Below the pieces are notes generated by a model, which saw nothing but the letters and a program-made list of their open reading frames with translations, was not told the DNA's origin and made no database searches. This document shows, in pieces, positions 1 to 15,000 of a DNA stretch of 64,000 bases (positions are counted from its first letter, which is position 1; every line of letters starts with the position of its first letter). A program made the position numbers and the translations under genes. Source of the stretch: Pterobdella sp. o SKG-2022 (taxonomy: Eukaryota > Annelida > Clitellata > Hirudinida > Piscicolidae). Location of the stretch: NCBI GenBank assembly GCA_964035795.1, contig CAXIVU010000259.1:1-64000 (forward strand), read 5' to 3'.

Positions 1-2
1 CT

Positions 3-3000
3 AAATCTACGCCAACAGTTACTACTGTAGAAACAACAACGCCAACTACAATAACTGTAACAACAACTTCATTGGCTACAGCTACAACAGTTTCGACAAC
101 GATTGCAACATCAACGCAAACAACAACTGTTATTATGACAACAACGACAGAAATGTTGTCTAAATCTACGCCAACAGTTACTACTGTAGAAACAACAACG
201 CCAACTAAAATTTCTGTAACAACAACTTCATTGGCTACAGCTACAACAGTTTCGACAACGATTGCAACATCAACGCAAACAACAACTGTTATTATGACAA
301 CAACGACAGAAATGTTGTCTAAATCTACGCCAACAGTTACTACTGTAGAAACAACAACGCCAACTACAATAACTGTAACAACAACTTCATTGGCTACAGC
401 TACAACAGTTTCGACAACGATTGCAACATCAACGCAAACAACAACTGTTATTATGACAACAACGACAGAAATGTTGTCTAAATCTACGCCAACAGTTACT
501 ACTGTAGAAACAACAACGCCAACTACAATAACTGTAACAACAACTTCATTGGCTACAGCTACAACAGTTTCGACAACGATTGCAACATCAACGCAAACAA
601 CAACTGTTATTATGACAACAACGACAGAAATGTTGTCTAAATCTACGCCAACAGTTACTACTGTAGAAACAACAACGCCAACTACAATAACTGTAACAAC
701 AACTTCATTGGCTACAGCTACAACAGTTTCGACAACGATTGCAACATCAACGCAAACAACAACTGTTATTATGACAACAACGACAGAAATGTTGTCTAAA
801 TCTACGCCAACAGTTACTACTGTAGAAACAACAACGCCAACTACAATAACTGTAACAACAACTTCATTGGCTACAGCTACAACAGTTTCGACAACGATTG
901 CAACATCAACGCAAACAACAACTGTTATTATGACAACAACGACAGAAATGTTGTCTAAATCTACGCCAACAGTTACTACTGTAGAAACAACAACGCCAAC
1001 TACAATAACTGTAACAACAACTTCATTGGCTACAGCTACAACAGTTTCGACAACGATTGCAACATCAACGCAAACAACAACTGTTATTATGACAACAACG
1101 ACAGAAATGTTGTCTAAATCTACGCCAACAGTTACTACTGTAGAAACAACAACGCCAACTACAATAACTGTAAGAACAACTTCATTGGCTACAGCTACAA
1201 CAGTTTCGACAACGATTGCAACATCAACGCAAACAACAACTGTTATTATGACAACAACGACAGAAATGTTGTCTAAATCTACGCCAACAGTTACTACTGT
1301 AGAAACAACAACGCCAACTACAATTTCTGTAACAACAACTTCATTGGCTACAGCTACAACAGTTTCGACAACGATTGCAACATCAACGCAAACAACAACT
1401 GTTATTATGACAACAACGACAGAAATGTTGTCTAAATCTACGCCAACAGTTACTACTGTAGAAACAACAACGCCAACTACAATAACTGTAACAACAACTT
1501 CATTGGCTACAGCTACAACAGTTTCGACAACGATTGCAACATCAACGCAAACAACAACTGTTATTATGACAACAACGACAGAAATGTTGTCTAAATCTAC
1601 GCCAACAGTTACTACTGTAGAAACAACAACGCCAACTACAATTTCTGTAACAACAACTTCATTGGCTACAGCTACAACAGTTTCGACAACGATTGCAACA
1701 TCAACGCAAACAACAACTGTTATTATGACAACAACGACAGAAATGTTGTCTAAATCTACGCCAACAGTTACTACTGTAGAAACAACAACGCCAACTACAA
1801 TAACTGTAACAACAACTTCATTGGCCTCAGCTACAACAGTTTCGACAACGATTGCAACATCAACGCAAACAACAACTGTTATTATGACAACAACGACAGA
1901 AATGTTGTCTAAATCTACGCCAACAGTTACTACTGTAGAAACAACAACGCCAACTACAATAACTGTAACAACAACTTCATTGGCTACAGCTACAACAGTT
2001 TCGACAACGATTGCAACATCAACGCAAACAACAACTGTTATTATGACAACAACGACAGAAATGTTGTCTAAATCTACGCCAACAGTTACTACTGTAGAAA
2101 CAACAACGCCAACTACAATTTCTGTAACAACAACTTCATTGGCTACAGCAACAACAGTTTCGACAACGATTGCAACATCAACGCAAACAACAACTGTTAT
2201 TATGACAACAACGACAGAAATGTTGTTTAAATCTACGCCAACAGTTACTACTGTAGAAACAACAACGCCAACTACAATAACTGTAACAACAACTTCATTG
2301 GCTACAGCTACAACAGTTTCGACAACGATTGCAACATCAACGCAAACAACAACTGTTATTATGACAACAACGACAGAAATGTTGTCTAAATCTACGCCAA
2401 CAGTTACTACTGTAGAAACAACAACGCCAACTACAATAACTGTAACAACAACTTCATTGGCTACAGCTACAACAGTTTCGACAACGATTGCAACATCAAC
2501 GCAAACAACAACTGTTATTATGACAACAACGACAGAAATGTTGTCTAAATCTACGCCAACAGTTACTACTGTAGAAACAACAACGCCAACTACAATAACT
2601 GTAACAACAACTTCATTGGCCTCAGCTACAACAGTTTCGACAACGATTGCAACATCAACGCAAACAACAACTGTTATTATGACAACAACGACAGAAATGT
2701 TGTCTAAATCTACGCCAACAGTTACTACTGTAGAAACAACAACGCCAACTACAATAACTGTACCAACAACTTCATTGGCTACAGCTACAACAGTTTCGAC
2801 AACGATTGCAACATCAACGCAAACAACAACTGTTATTATGACAACAACGACAGAAATTTTGTCTACATCTACGCCAACAGTTACTACTGTAGAAACAACA
2901 ACGCCAACTACAATAACTGTAACAACAACTTCATTGGCTACAGCTACAACAGTTTCGACAACGATTGCAACATCAACGCAAACAACAACTGTTATTATGA

Positions 3001-6000
3001 CAACAACGACAGAAATGTTGTCTAAATCTACGCCAACAGTTACTACTGTAGAAACAACAACGCCAACTACAATAACTGTAACAACAACTTCATTGGCTAC
3101 AGCTACAACAGTTTCGACAACGATTGCAACATCAACGCAAACAACAACTGTTATTATGACAACAACGACAGAAATGTTGTCTAAATCTACGCCAACAGTT
3201 ACTACTGTAGAAACAACAACGCCAACTAAAATTTCTGTAACAACAACTTCATTGGCTACAGCTACAACAGTTTCGACAACGATTGCAACATCAACGCAAA
3301 CAACAACTGTTATTATGACAACAACGACAGAAATGTTGTCTAAATCTACGCCAACAGTTACTACTGTAGAAACAACAACGCCAACTACAATAACTGTACC
3401 AACAACTTCATTGGCTACAGCTACAACAGTTTCGACAACGATTGCAACATCAACGCAAACAACAACTGTTATTATGACAACAACGACAGAAATTTTGTCT
3501 ACATCTACGCCAACAGTTACTACTGTAGAAACAACAACGCCAACTACAATAACTGTAACAACAACTTCATTGGCCTCAGCTACAACAGTTTCGACAACGA
3601 TTGCAACATCAACGCAAACAACAACTGTTATTATGACAACAACGACAGAAATGTTGTCTAAATCTACGCCAACAGTTACTACTGTAGAAACAACAACGCC
3701 AACTACAATAACTGTACCAACAACTTCATTGGCTACAGCTACAACAGTTTCGACAACGATTGCAACATCAACGCAAACAACAACTGTTATTATGACAACA
3801 ACGACAGAAATTTTGTCTACATCTACGCCAACAGTTACTACTGTAGAAACAACAACGCCAACTACAATAACTGTAACAACAACTTCATTGGCTACAGCTA
3901 CAACAGTTTCGACAACGATTGCAACATCAACGCAAACAACAACTGTTATTATGACAACAACGACAGAAATGTTGTCTAAATCTACGCCAACAGTTACTAC
4001 TGTAGAAACAACAACGCCAACTACAATAACTGTAACAACAACTTCATTGGCTACAGCTACAACAGTTTCGACAACGATTGCAACATCAACGCAAACAACA
4101 ACTGTTATTATGACAACAACGACAGAAATGTTGTCTAAATCTACGCCAACAGTTACTACTGTAGAAACAACAACGCCAACTAAAATTTCTGTAACAACAA
4201 CTTCATTGGCTACAGCTACAACAGTTTCGACAACGATTGCAACATCAACGCAAACAACAACTGTTATTATGACAACAACGACAGAAATGTTGTCTAAATC
4301 TACGCCAACAGTTACTACTGTAGAAACAACAACGCCAACTACAATAACTGTAACAACAACTTCATTGGCTACAGCTACAACAGTTTCGACAACGATTGCA
4401 ACATCAACGCAAACAACAACTGTTATTATGACAACAACGACAGAAATGTTGTCTAAATCTACGCCAACAGTTACTACTGTAGAAACAACAACGCCAACTA
4501 CAATAACTGTAACAACAACTTCATTGGCTACAGCTACAACAGTTTCGACAACGATTGCAACATCAACGCAAACAACAACTGTTATTATGACAACAACGAC
4601 AGAAATGTTGTCTAAATCTACGCCAACAGTTACTACTGTAGAAACAACAACGCCAACTACAATTTCTGTAACAACAACTTCATTGGCTACAGCAACAACA
4701 GTTTCGACAACGATTGCAACATCAACGCAAACAACAACTGTTATTATGACAACAACGACAGAAATGTTGTCTAAATCTACGCCAACAGTTACTACTGTAG
4801 AAACAACAACGCCAACTACAATAACTGTAACAACAACTTCATTGGCCTCAGCTACAACAGTTTCGACAACGATTGCAACATCAACGCAAACAACAACTGT
4901 TATTATGACAACAACGACAGAAATGTTGTCTAAATCTACGCCAACAGTTACTACTGTAGAAACAACAACGCCAACTACAATTTCTGTAACAACAACTTCA
5001 TTGGCTACAGCAACAACAGTTTCGACAACGATTGCAACATCAACGCAAACAACAACTGTTATTATGACAACAACGACAGAAATGTTGTTTAAATCTACGC
5101 CAACAGTTACTACTGTAGAAACAACAACGCCAACTACAATAACTGTAACAACAACTTCATTGGCTACAGCTACAACAGTTTCGACAACGATTGCAACATC
5201 AACGCAAACAACAACTGTTATTATGACAACAACGACAGAAATGTTGTCTAAATCTACGCCAACAGTTACTACTGTAGAAACAACAACGCCAACTACAATA
5301 ACTGTAACAACAACTTCATTGGCTACAGCTACAACAGTTTCGACAACGATTGCAACATCAACGCAAACAACAACTGTTATTATGACAACAACGACAGAAA
5401 TGTTGTCTAAATCTACGCCAACAGTTACTACTGTAGAAACAACAACGCCAACTACAATAACTGTAACAACAACTTCATTGGCCTCAGCTACAACAGTTTC
5501 GACAACGATTGCAACATCAACGCAAACAACAACTGTTATTATGACAACAACGACAGAAATGTTGTCTAAATCTACGCCAACAGTTACTACTGTAGAAACA
5601 ACAACGCCAACTACAATAACTGTACCAACAACTTCATTGGCTACAGCTACAACAGTTTCGACAACGATTGCAACATCAACGCAAACAACAACTGTTATTA
5701 TGACAACAACGACAGAAATTTTGTCTACATCTACGCCAACAGTTACTACTGTAGAAACAACAACGCCAACTACAATTTCTGTGACAACAACTTCATTGGC
5801 TACAGCTACAACAGTTTCGACAACGATTGCAACATCAACGCAAACAACAACTGTTATTATGACAACAACGACAGAAATGTTGTCTAAATCTACGCCAACA
5901 GTTACTACTGTAGAAACAACAACGCCAACTACAATAACTGTAACAACAACTTCATTGGCTACAGCTACAACAGTTTCGACAACGATTGCAACATCAACGC

Positions 6001-9000
6001 AAACAACAACTGTTATTATGACAACAACGACAGAAATGTTGTCTAAATCTACGCCAACAGTTACTACTGTAGAAACAACAACGCCAACTACAATAACTGT
6101 GACAACAACTTCATTGGCTACAGCTACAACAGTTTCGACAACGATTGCAAAATCAACGCAAACAACAACTGTTATTATGACAACAACGACAGAAATGATG
6201 TCAACATCTACGCCAAAAGTTACTACTGTAGAAAAAACAACGCCAACTACAATAACTGTAACAACAATTTCATTGGCTACAGCTACAACAGTTTCGACAA
6301 CGATTGCAAAACCAACGCAAACAACAACTGTTATTATGACAACAACGACAGAAATGTTGTCTACATCTACGCCAACAGTTACTACTGTAGAAACAACAAC
6401 GCCAACTACAATAACTGTAACAACAACTTCATTGGCTACAGCTACAACAGTTTCGACAACGATTGCAACATCAACGCAAACAACAACTGTTATTATGACA
6501 ACAACGACAGAAATGTTGTCTAAATCTACGCCAACAGTTACTACTGTAGAAACAACAACGCCAACTACAATTTCTGTAACAACAATTTCATTGGCTACAG
6601 CTACAACAGTTTCGACAACGATTGCAACATCAACGCAAACAACAACTGTTATTATGACAACAACGATAGAAATGTTGTCTAAATCTACGCCAACAGTTAC
6701 TACTGTAGAAACAACAACGCCAACTACAATAACTGTAACAACAACTTCATTGGCTACAGCTACAACAGTTTCGACAACGATTGCAACATCAACGCAAACA
6801 ACAACTGTTATTATGACAACAACGACAGAAATGTTGTCTACATCTACGCCAACAGTTACTACTGTAGAAACAACAACGCCAACTACAATTTCTGTGACAA
6901 CAACTTCATTGGCTACAGCTACAACAGTTTCGACAACGATTGCAACATCAACGCAAACAACAACTGTTATTATGACAACAACGACAGAAATGTTGTCTAA
7001 ATCTACGCCAACAGTTACTACTGTAGAAACAACAACGCCAACTACAATAACTGTAAGAACAACTTCATTGGCTACAGCTACAACAGTTCCGACAACGATT
7101 GCAACATCAACGCAAACAACAACTGTTATTATGACAACAACGACAGAAATGTTGTCTACATCTACGCCAACAGTTACTACTGTAGAAACAACAACGCCAA
7201 CTACAATTTCTGTGACAACAACTTCATTGGCTACAGCTACAACAGTTTCGACAACGATTGCAAAATCAACGCAAACAACAACTGTTATTATGACAACAAC
7301 GACAGAAATGTTGTCTACATCTACGCCAACAGTTACTACTGTAGAAACAACAACGCCAACTACAATTTCTGTAACAACAACTTCAATGATTACAGCTACA
7401 ACAGTTTCGAAAACGATTGCAAAATCAACGCAAACAACAACTGTTATTATGACAACAACGACAGAAATGTTGTCTACATCTACGCCAACAGTTACTACTG
7501 TAGAAACAACAACGCCAACTACAATAACTGTAACAACAACTTCATTGGCTACAGCTACAACAGTTTCGACAACGATTGCAACATCAACGCAAACAACAAC
7601 TGTTATTATGACAACAACGACAGAAATGTTGTCTACATCTACGCCAACAGTTACTACTGTAGAAACAACAACGCCAACTACAATAACTGTAACAACAACT
7701 TCATTGGCTACAGCTACAACAGTTTCGACAACGATTGCAACATCAACGCAAACAACAACTGTTATTATGACAACAACGACAGAAATGTTGTCTAAATCTA
7801 CGCCAACAGTTACTACTGTAGAAACAACAACGCCAACTACAATAACTGTAACAACAACTTCATTGGCTACGGCTACAACAGTTTCGACAACGATTGCAAC
7901 ATCAACGCAAACAACAACTGTTATTAAGACAACAACGACAGAAATGTTGTCAACATCTACGCCAACAGTTACTACTGTAGAAACAACAACGCCAACTACA
8001 ATTTCTGTAACAACAACTTCGTTGGCTACAGCTACAACAGTTTCGACAACGATTGCAACATCAACGCAAACAACAACTGTTATTATGACAACAACGACAG
8101 AAATGTTGTCTAAATCTACGCCAACAGTTACTACTGTAGAAACAACAACGCCAACTACAATTTCTGTAACAACAACTTCATTGGCTACAGCTACAACAGT
8201 TTCGACAACGATTGCAACATCAACGCAAACAACAACTGTTATTATGACAACAACGATAGAAATGTTGTCTAAATCTACGCCAACAGTTACTACTGTAGAA
8301 ACAACAACGCCAACTACAATAACTGTAACAACAACTTCATTGGCTACAGCTACAACAGTTTTTACAACGATTGCAACATCAACGCAAACAACAACTGTTA
8401 TTATGACAACAACGACAGAAATGTTGTCTAAATCTACGCCAACAGTTACTACTGTAGAAACAACAACGCCAACTACAATTTCTGTAACAACAACTTCATT
8501 GGCTACAGCTACAACAGTTTCGACAACGATTGCAACATCAACGCAAACAACAACTGTTATTATGACAACAACGACAGAAATGTTGTCTAAATCTACGCCA
8601 ACAGTTACTACTGTAGAAACAACAACGCCAACTACAATAACTGTAACAACAACTTCATTGGCTACAGCTACAACAGTTTCGACAACGATTGCAACATCAA
8701 CGCAAACAACAACTGTTATTATGACAACAACGACAGAAATGTTGTCTAAATCTACGCCAACAGTTACTACTGTAGAAACAACAACGCCAACTACAATAAC
8801 TGTAACAACAACTTCATTGGCTACAGCTACAACAGTTTCGACAACGATTGCAACATCAACGCAAACAACAACTGTTTTTATGACAACAACGACAGAAATG
8901 TTGTCTACATCTACGCCAACAGTTACTACTGTAGAAACAACAACGCCAACTACAATTTCTGTAACAACAACTTCATTGGCTACAGCTACAACAGTTTCGA

Positions 9001-12000
9001 CAACGATTGCAAAATCAACGCAAACAACAACTGTTATTATGACAACAACGACAGAAATGTTGTCTACATCTACGCCAACAGTTACTACTGTAGAAACAAC
9101 AACGCCAACTACAATAACTGTAACAACAACTTCATTGGCTACGGCTACAACAGTTTCGACAACGATTGCAACATCAACGCAAACAACAACTGTTATTATG
9201 ACAACAACGACAGAAATGTTGTCTAAATCTACGCCAACAGTTACTACTGTAGAAACAACAACGCCAACTACAATAATTGTAACAACAACTTCATTGGCTA
9301 CAGCTACAACAGTTTCGACAACGATTGCAACATCAACGCAAACAACAACTGTTATTATGACAACAACGACAGAAATGTTGTCTAAATCTACGCCAACAGT
9401 TACTACTGTAGAAACAACAACGCCAACTACAATTTCTGTAACAACAACTTCATTGGCTACAGCTACAACAGTTTCGACAACGATTGCAACATCAACGCAA
9501 ACAACAACTGTTATTATGACAACAACGACAGAAATGTTGTCTAAATCTACGCCAACAGTTACTACTGTAGAAACAACAACGCCAACTACAATTTCTGTAA
9601 CAACAACTTCAATGATTACAGCTACAACAGTTTCGAAAACGATTGCAAAATCAACGCAAACAACAACTGTTATTATGACAACAACGACAGAAATGTTGTC
9701 TACATCTACGCCAACAGTTACTACTGTAGAAACAACAACGCCAACTACAATAACTGTAACAACAACTTCATTGGCTACAGCTACAACAGTTTCGACAACG
9801 ATTGCAACATCAACGCAAACAACAACTGTTATTATGACAACAACGACAGAAATGTTGTCTACATCTACGCCAACAGTTACTACTGTAGAAACAACAACGC
9901 CAACTACAATAACTGTAACAACAACTTCATTGGCTACAGCTACAACAGTTTCGACAACGATTGCAACATCAACGCAAACAACAACTGTTATTATGACAAC
10001 AACGACAGAAATGTTGTCTAAATCTACGCCAACAGTTACTACTGTAGAAACAACAACGCCAACTACAATAACTGTAACAACAACTTCATTGGCTACGGCT
10101 ACAACAGTTTCGACAACGATTGCAACATCAACGCAAACAACAACTGTTATTAAGACAACAACGACAGAAATGTTGTCAACATCTACGCCAACAGTTACTA
10201 CTGTAGAAACAACAACGCCAACTACAATTTCTGTAACAACAACTTCGTTGGCTACAGCTACAACAGTTTCGACAACGATTGCAACATCAACGCAAACAAC
10301 AACTGTTATTATGACAACAACGACAGAAATGTTGTCTAAATCTACGCCAACAGTTACTACTGTAGAAACAACAACGCCAACTACAATTTCTGTAACAACA
10401 ACTTCATTGGCTACAGCTACAACAGTTTCGACAACGATTGCAACATCAACGCAAACAACAACTGTTATTATGACAACAACGATAGAAATGTTGTCTAAAT
10501 CTACGCCAACAGTTACTACTGTAGAAACAACAACGCCAACTACAATAACTGTAACAACAACTTCATTGGCTACAGCTACAACAGTTTTTACAACGATTGC
10601 AACATCAACGCAAACAACAACTGTTATTATGACAACAACGACAGAAATGTTGTCTAAATCTACGCCAACAGTTACTACTGTAGAAACAACAACGCCAACT
10701 ACAATTTCTGTAACAACAACTTCATTGGCTACAGCTACAACAGTTTCGACAACGATTGCAACATCAACGCAAACAACAACTGTTATTATGACAACAACGA
10801 CAGAAATGTTGTCTAAATCTACGCCAACAGTTACTACTGTAGAAACAACAACGCCAACTACAATAACTGTAACAACAACTTCATTGGCTACAGCTACAAC
10901 AGTTTCGACAACGATTGCAACATCAACGCAAACAACAACTGTTATTATGACAACAACGACAGAAATGTTGTCTAAATCTACGCCAACAGTTACTACTGTA
11001 GAAACAACAACGCCAACTACAATAACTGTAACAACAACTTCATTGGCTACAGCTACAACAGTTTCGACAACGATTGCAACATCAACGCAAACAACAACTG
11101 TTTTTATGACAACAACGACAGAAATGTTGTCTACATCTACGCCAACAGTTACTACTGTAGAAACAACAACGCCAACTACAATTTCTGTAACAACAACTTC
11201 ATTGGCTACAGCTACAACAGTTTCGACAACGATTGCAAAATCAACGCAAACAACAACTGTTATTATGACAACAACGACAGAAATGTTGTCTACATCTACG
11301 CCAACAGTTACTACTGTAGAAACAACAACGCCAACTACAATAACTGTAACAACAACTTCATTGGCTACGGCTACAACAGTTTCGACAACGATTGCAACAT
11401 CAACGCAAACAACAACTGTTATTATGACAACAACGACAGAAATGTTGTCTAAATCTACGCCAACAGTTACTACTGTAGAAACAACAACGCCAACTACAAT
11501 AATTGTAACAACAACTTCATTGGCTACAGCTACAACAGTTTCGACAACGATTGCAACATCAACGCAAACAACAACTGTTATTATGACAACAACGACAGAA
11601 ATGTTGTCTAAATCTACGCCAACAGTTACTACTGTAGAAACAACAACGCCAACTACAATTTCTGTAACAACAACTTCATTGGCTACAGCTACAACAGTTT
11701 CGACAACGATTGCAACATCAACGCAAACAACAACTGTTATTATGACAACAACGACAGAAATGTTGTCTAAATCTACGCCAACAGTTACTACTGTAGAAAC
11801 AACAACGCCAACTACAATTTCTGTAACAACAACTTCATTGGCTACAGCTACAACAGTTTCGACAACGATTGCAACATCAACGCAAACAACAACTGTTATT
11901 ATGACAACAACGATAGAAATGTTGTCTAAATCTACGCCAACAGTTACTACTGTAGAAACAACAACGCCAACTACAATAACTGTAACAACAACTTCATTGG

Positions 12001-15000
12001 CTACAGCTACAACAGTTTCGACAACGATTGCAACATCAACGCAAACAACAACTGTTATTATGACAACAACGACAGAAATGTTGTCTAAATCTACGCCAAC
12101 AGTTACTACTGTAGAAACAACAACGCCAACTACAATTTCTGTAACAACAACTTCATTGGCTACAGCTACAACAGTTTCGACAACGATTGCAACATCAACG
12201 CAAACAACAACTGTTATTATGACAACAACGATAGAAATGTTGTCTAAATCTACGCCAACAGTTACTACTGTAGAAACAACAACGCCAACTACAATAACTG
12301 TAACAACAACTTCATTGGCTACAGCTACAACAGTTTCGACAACGATTGCAACATCAACGCAAACAACAACTGTTATTATGACAACAACGACAGAAATGTT
12401 GTCTAAATCTACGCCAACAGTTACTACTGTAGAAACAACAACGCCAACTACAATTTCTGTAACAACAACTTCATTGGCTACAGCTACAACAGTTTCGACA
12501 ACGATTGCAACATCAACGCAAACAACAACTGTTATTATGACAACAACGACAGAAATGTTGTCTAAATCTACGCCAACAGTTACTACTGTAGAAACAACAA
12601 CGCCAACTACAATAACTGTAACAACAACTTCATTGGCTACAGCTACAACAGTTTCGACAACGATTGCAACATCAACGCAAACAACAACTGTTATTATGAC
12701 AACAACGACAGAAATGTTGTCTAAATCTACGCCAACAGTTACTACTGTAGAAACAACAACGCCAACTACAATAACTGTAACAACAACTTCATTGGCTACA
12801 GCTACAACAGTTTCGACAACGATTGCAACATCAACGCAAACAACAACTGTTATTATGACAACAACGACAGAAATGTTGTCTACATCTACGCCAACAGTTA
12901 CTACTGTAGAAACAACAACGCCAACTACAATTTCTGTAACAACAACTTCATTGGCTACAGCTACAACAGTTTCGACAACGATTGCAAACTCAACGCAAAC
13001 AACAACTGTTATTATGACAACAACGACAGAAATGTTGTCTACATCTACGCCAACAGTTACTACTGTAGAAACAACAACGCCAACTACAATAACTGTAACA
13101 ACAACTTCATTGGCTACGGCTACAACAGTTTCGACAACGATTGCAACATCAACGCAAACAACAACTGTTATTATGACAACAACGACAGAAATGTTGTCTA
13201 AATCTACGCCAACAGTTACTACTGTAGAAACAACAACGCCAACTACAATAATTGTAACAACAACTTCATTGGCTACAGCTACAACAGTTTCGACAACGAT
13301 TGCAACATCAACGCAAACAACAACTGTTATTATGACAACAACGACAGAAATGTTGTCTAAATCTACGCCAACAGTTACTACTGTAGAAACAACAACGCCA
13401 ACTACAATTTCTGTAACAACAACTTCATTGGCTACAGCTACAACAGTTTCGACAACGATTGCAACATCAACGCAAACAACAACTGTTATTATGACAACAA
13501 CGACAGAAATGTTGTCTACATCTACGCCAACAGTTACTACTGTAGAAACAACAACGCCAACTACAATTTCTGTAACAACAACTTCATTGGCTACAGCTAC
13601 AACAGTTTCGACAACGATTGCAAACTCAACGCAAACAACAACTGTTATTATGACAACAACGACAGAAATGTTGTCTACATCTACGCCAACAGTTACTACT
13701 GTAGAAACAACAACGCCAACTACAATAACTGTAACAACAACTTCATTGGCTACGGCTACAACAGTTTCGACAACGATTGCAACATCAACGCAAACAACAA
13801 CTGTTATTATGACAACAACGACAGAAATGTTGTCTAAATCTACGCCAACAGTTACTACTGTAGAAACAACAACGCCAACTACAATAATTGTAACAACAGC
13901 TTCATTGGCTACAGCTACAACAGTTTCGACAACGATTGCAACATCAACGCAAACAACAACTGTTATTATGACAACAACGACAGAAATGTTGTCTAAATCT
14001 ACGCCAACAGTTACTACTGTAGAAACAACAACGCCAACTACAATTTCTGTAACAACAACTTCATTGGCTACAGCTACAACAGTTTCGACAACGATTGCAA
14101 CATCAACGCAAACAACAACTGTTATTATGACAACAACGACAGAAATGTTGTCTAAATCTACGCCAACAGTTACTACTGTAGAAACAACAACGCCAACTAC
14201 AATTTCTGTAACAACAACTTCATTGGCTACAGCTACAACAGTTTCGACAACGATTGCAACATCAACGCAAACAACAACTGTTATTATGACAACAACGATA
14301 GAAATGTTGTCTAAATTTACGCCAACAGTTACTACTGTAGAAACAACAACGCCAACTACAATAACTGTAACAACAACTTCATTGGCTACAGCTACAACAG
14401 TTTCGACAACGATTGCAACATCAACGCAAACAACAACTGTTATTATGACAACAACGACAGAAATGTTGTCTAAATCTACGCCAACAGTTACTACTGTAGA
14501 AACAACAACGCCAACTACAATAACTGTAACAACAACTTCATTGGCTACAGCTACAACAGTTTCGACAACGATTGCAACATCAACGCAAACAACAACTGTT
14601 ATTATGACAACAACGACAGAAATGTTGTCTAAATCTACGCCAACAGTTACTACTGTAGAAACAACAACGCCAACTACAATAACTGTAACAACAACTTCAT
14701 TGGCTACAGCTACAACAGTTTCGACAACGATTGCAACATCAACGCAAACAACAACTGTTATTATGACAACAACGACAGAAATGTTGTCTAAATCTACGCC
14801 AACAGTTACTACTGTAGAAACAACAACGCCAACTACAATAACTGTAACAACAACTTCATTGGCTACAGCTACAACAGTTTCGACAACGATTGCAACATCA
14901 ACGCAAACAACAACTGTTATTATGACAACAACGACAGAAATGTTGTCTAAATCTACGCCAACAGTTACTACTGTAGAAACAACAACGCCAACTACAATTT

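Noticed and set aside
72..74. TTG at 72 as the translation start
   Set aside because: It is Leu1 of a repeat, has no upstream signal that differs from the other 400 units, and the frame is open back to the window edge.
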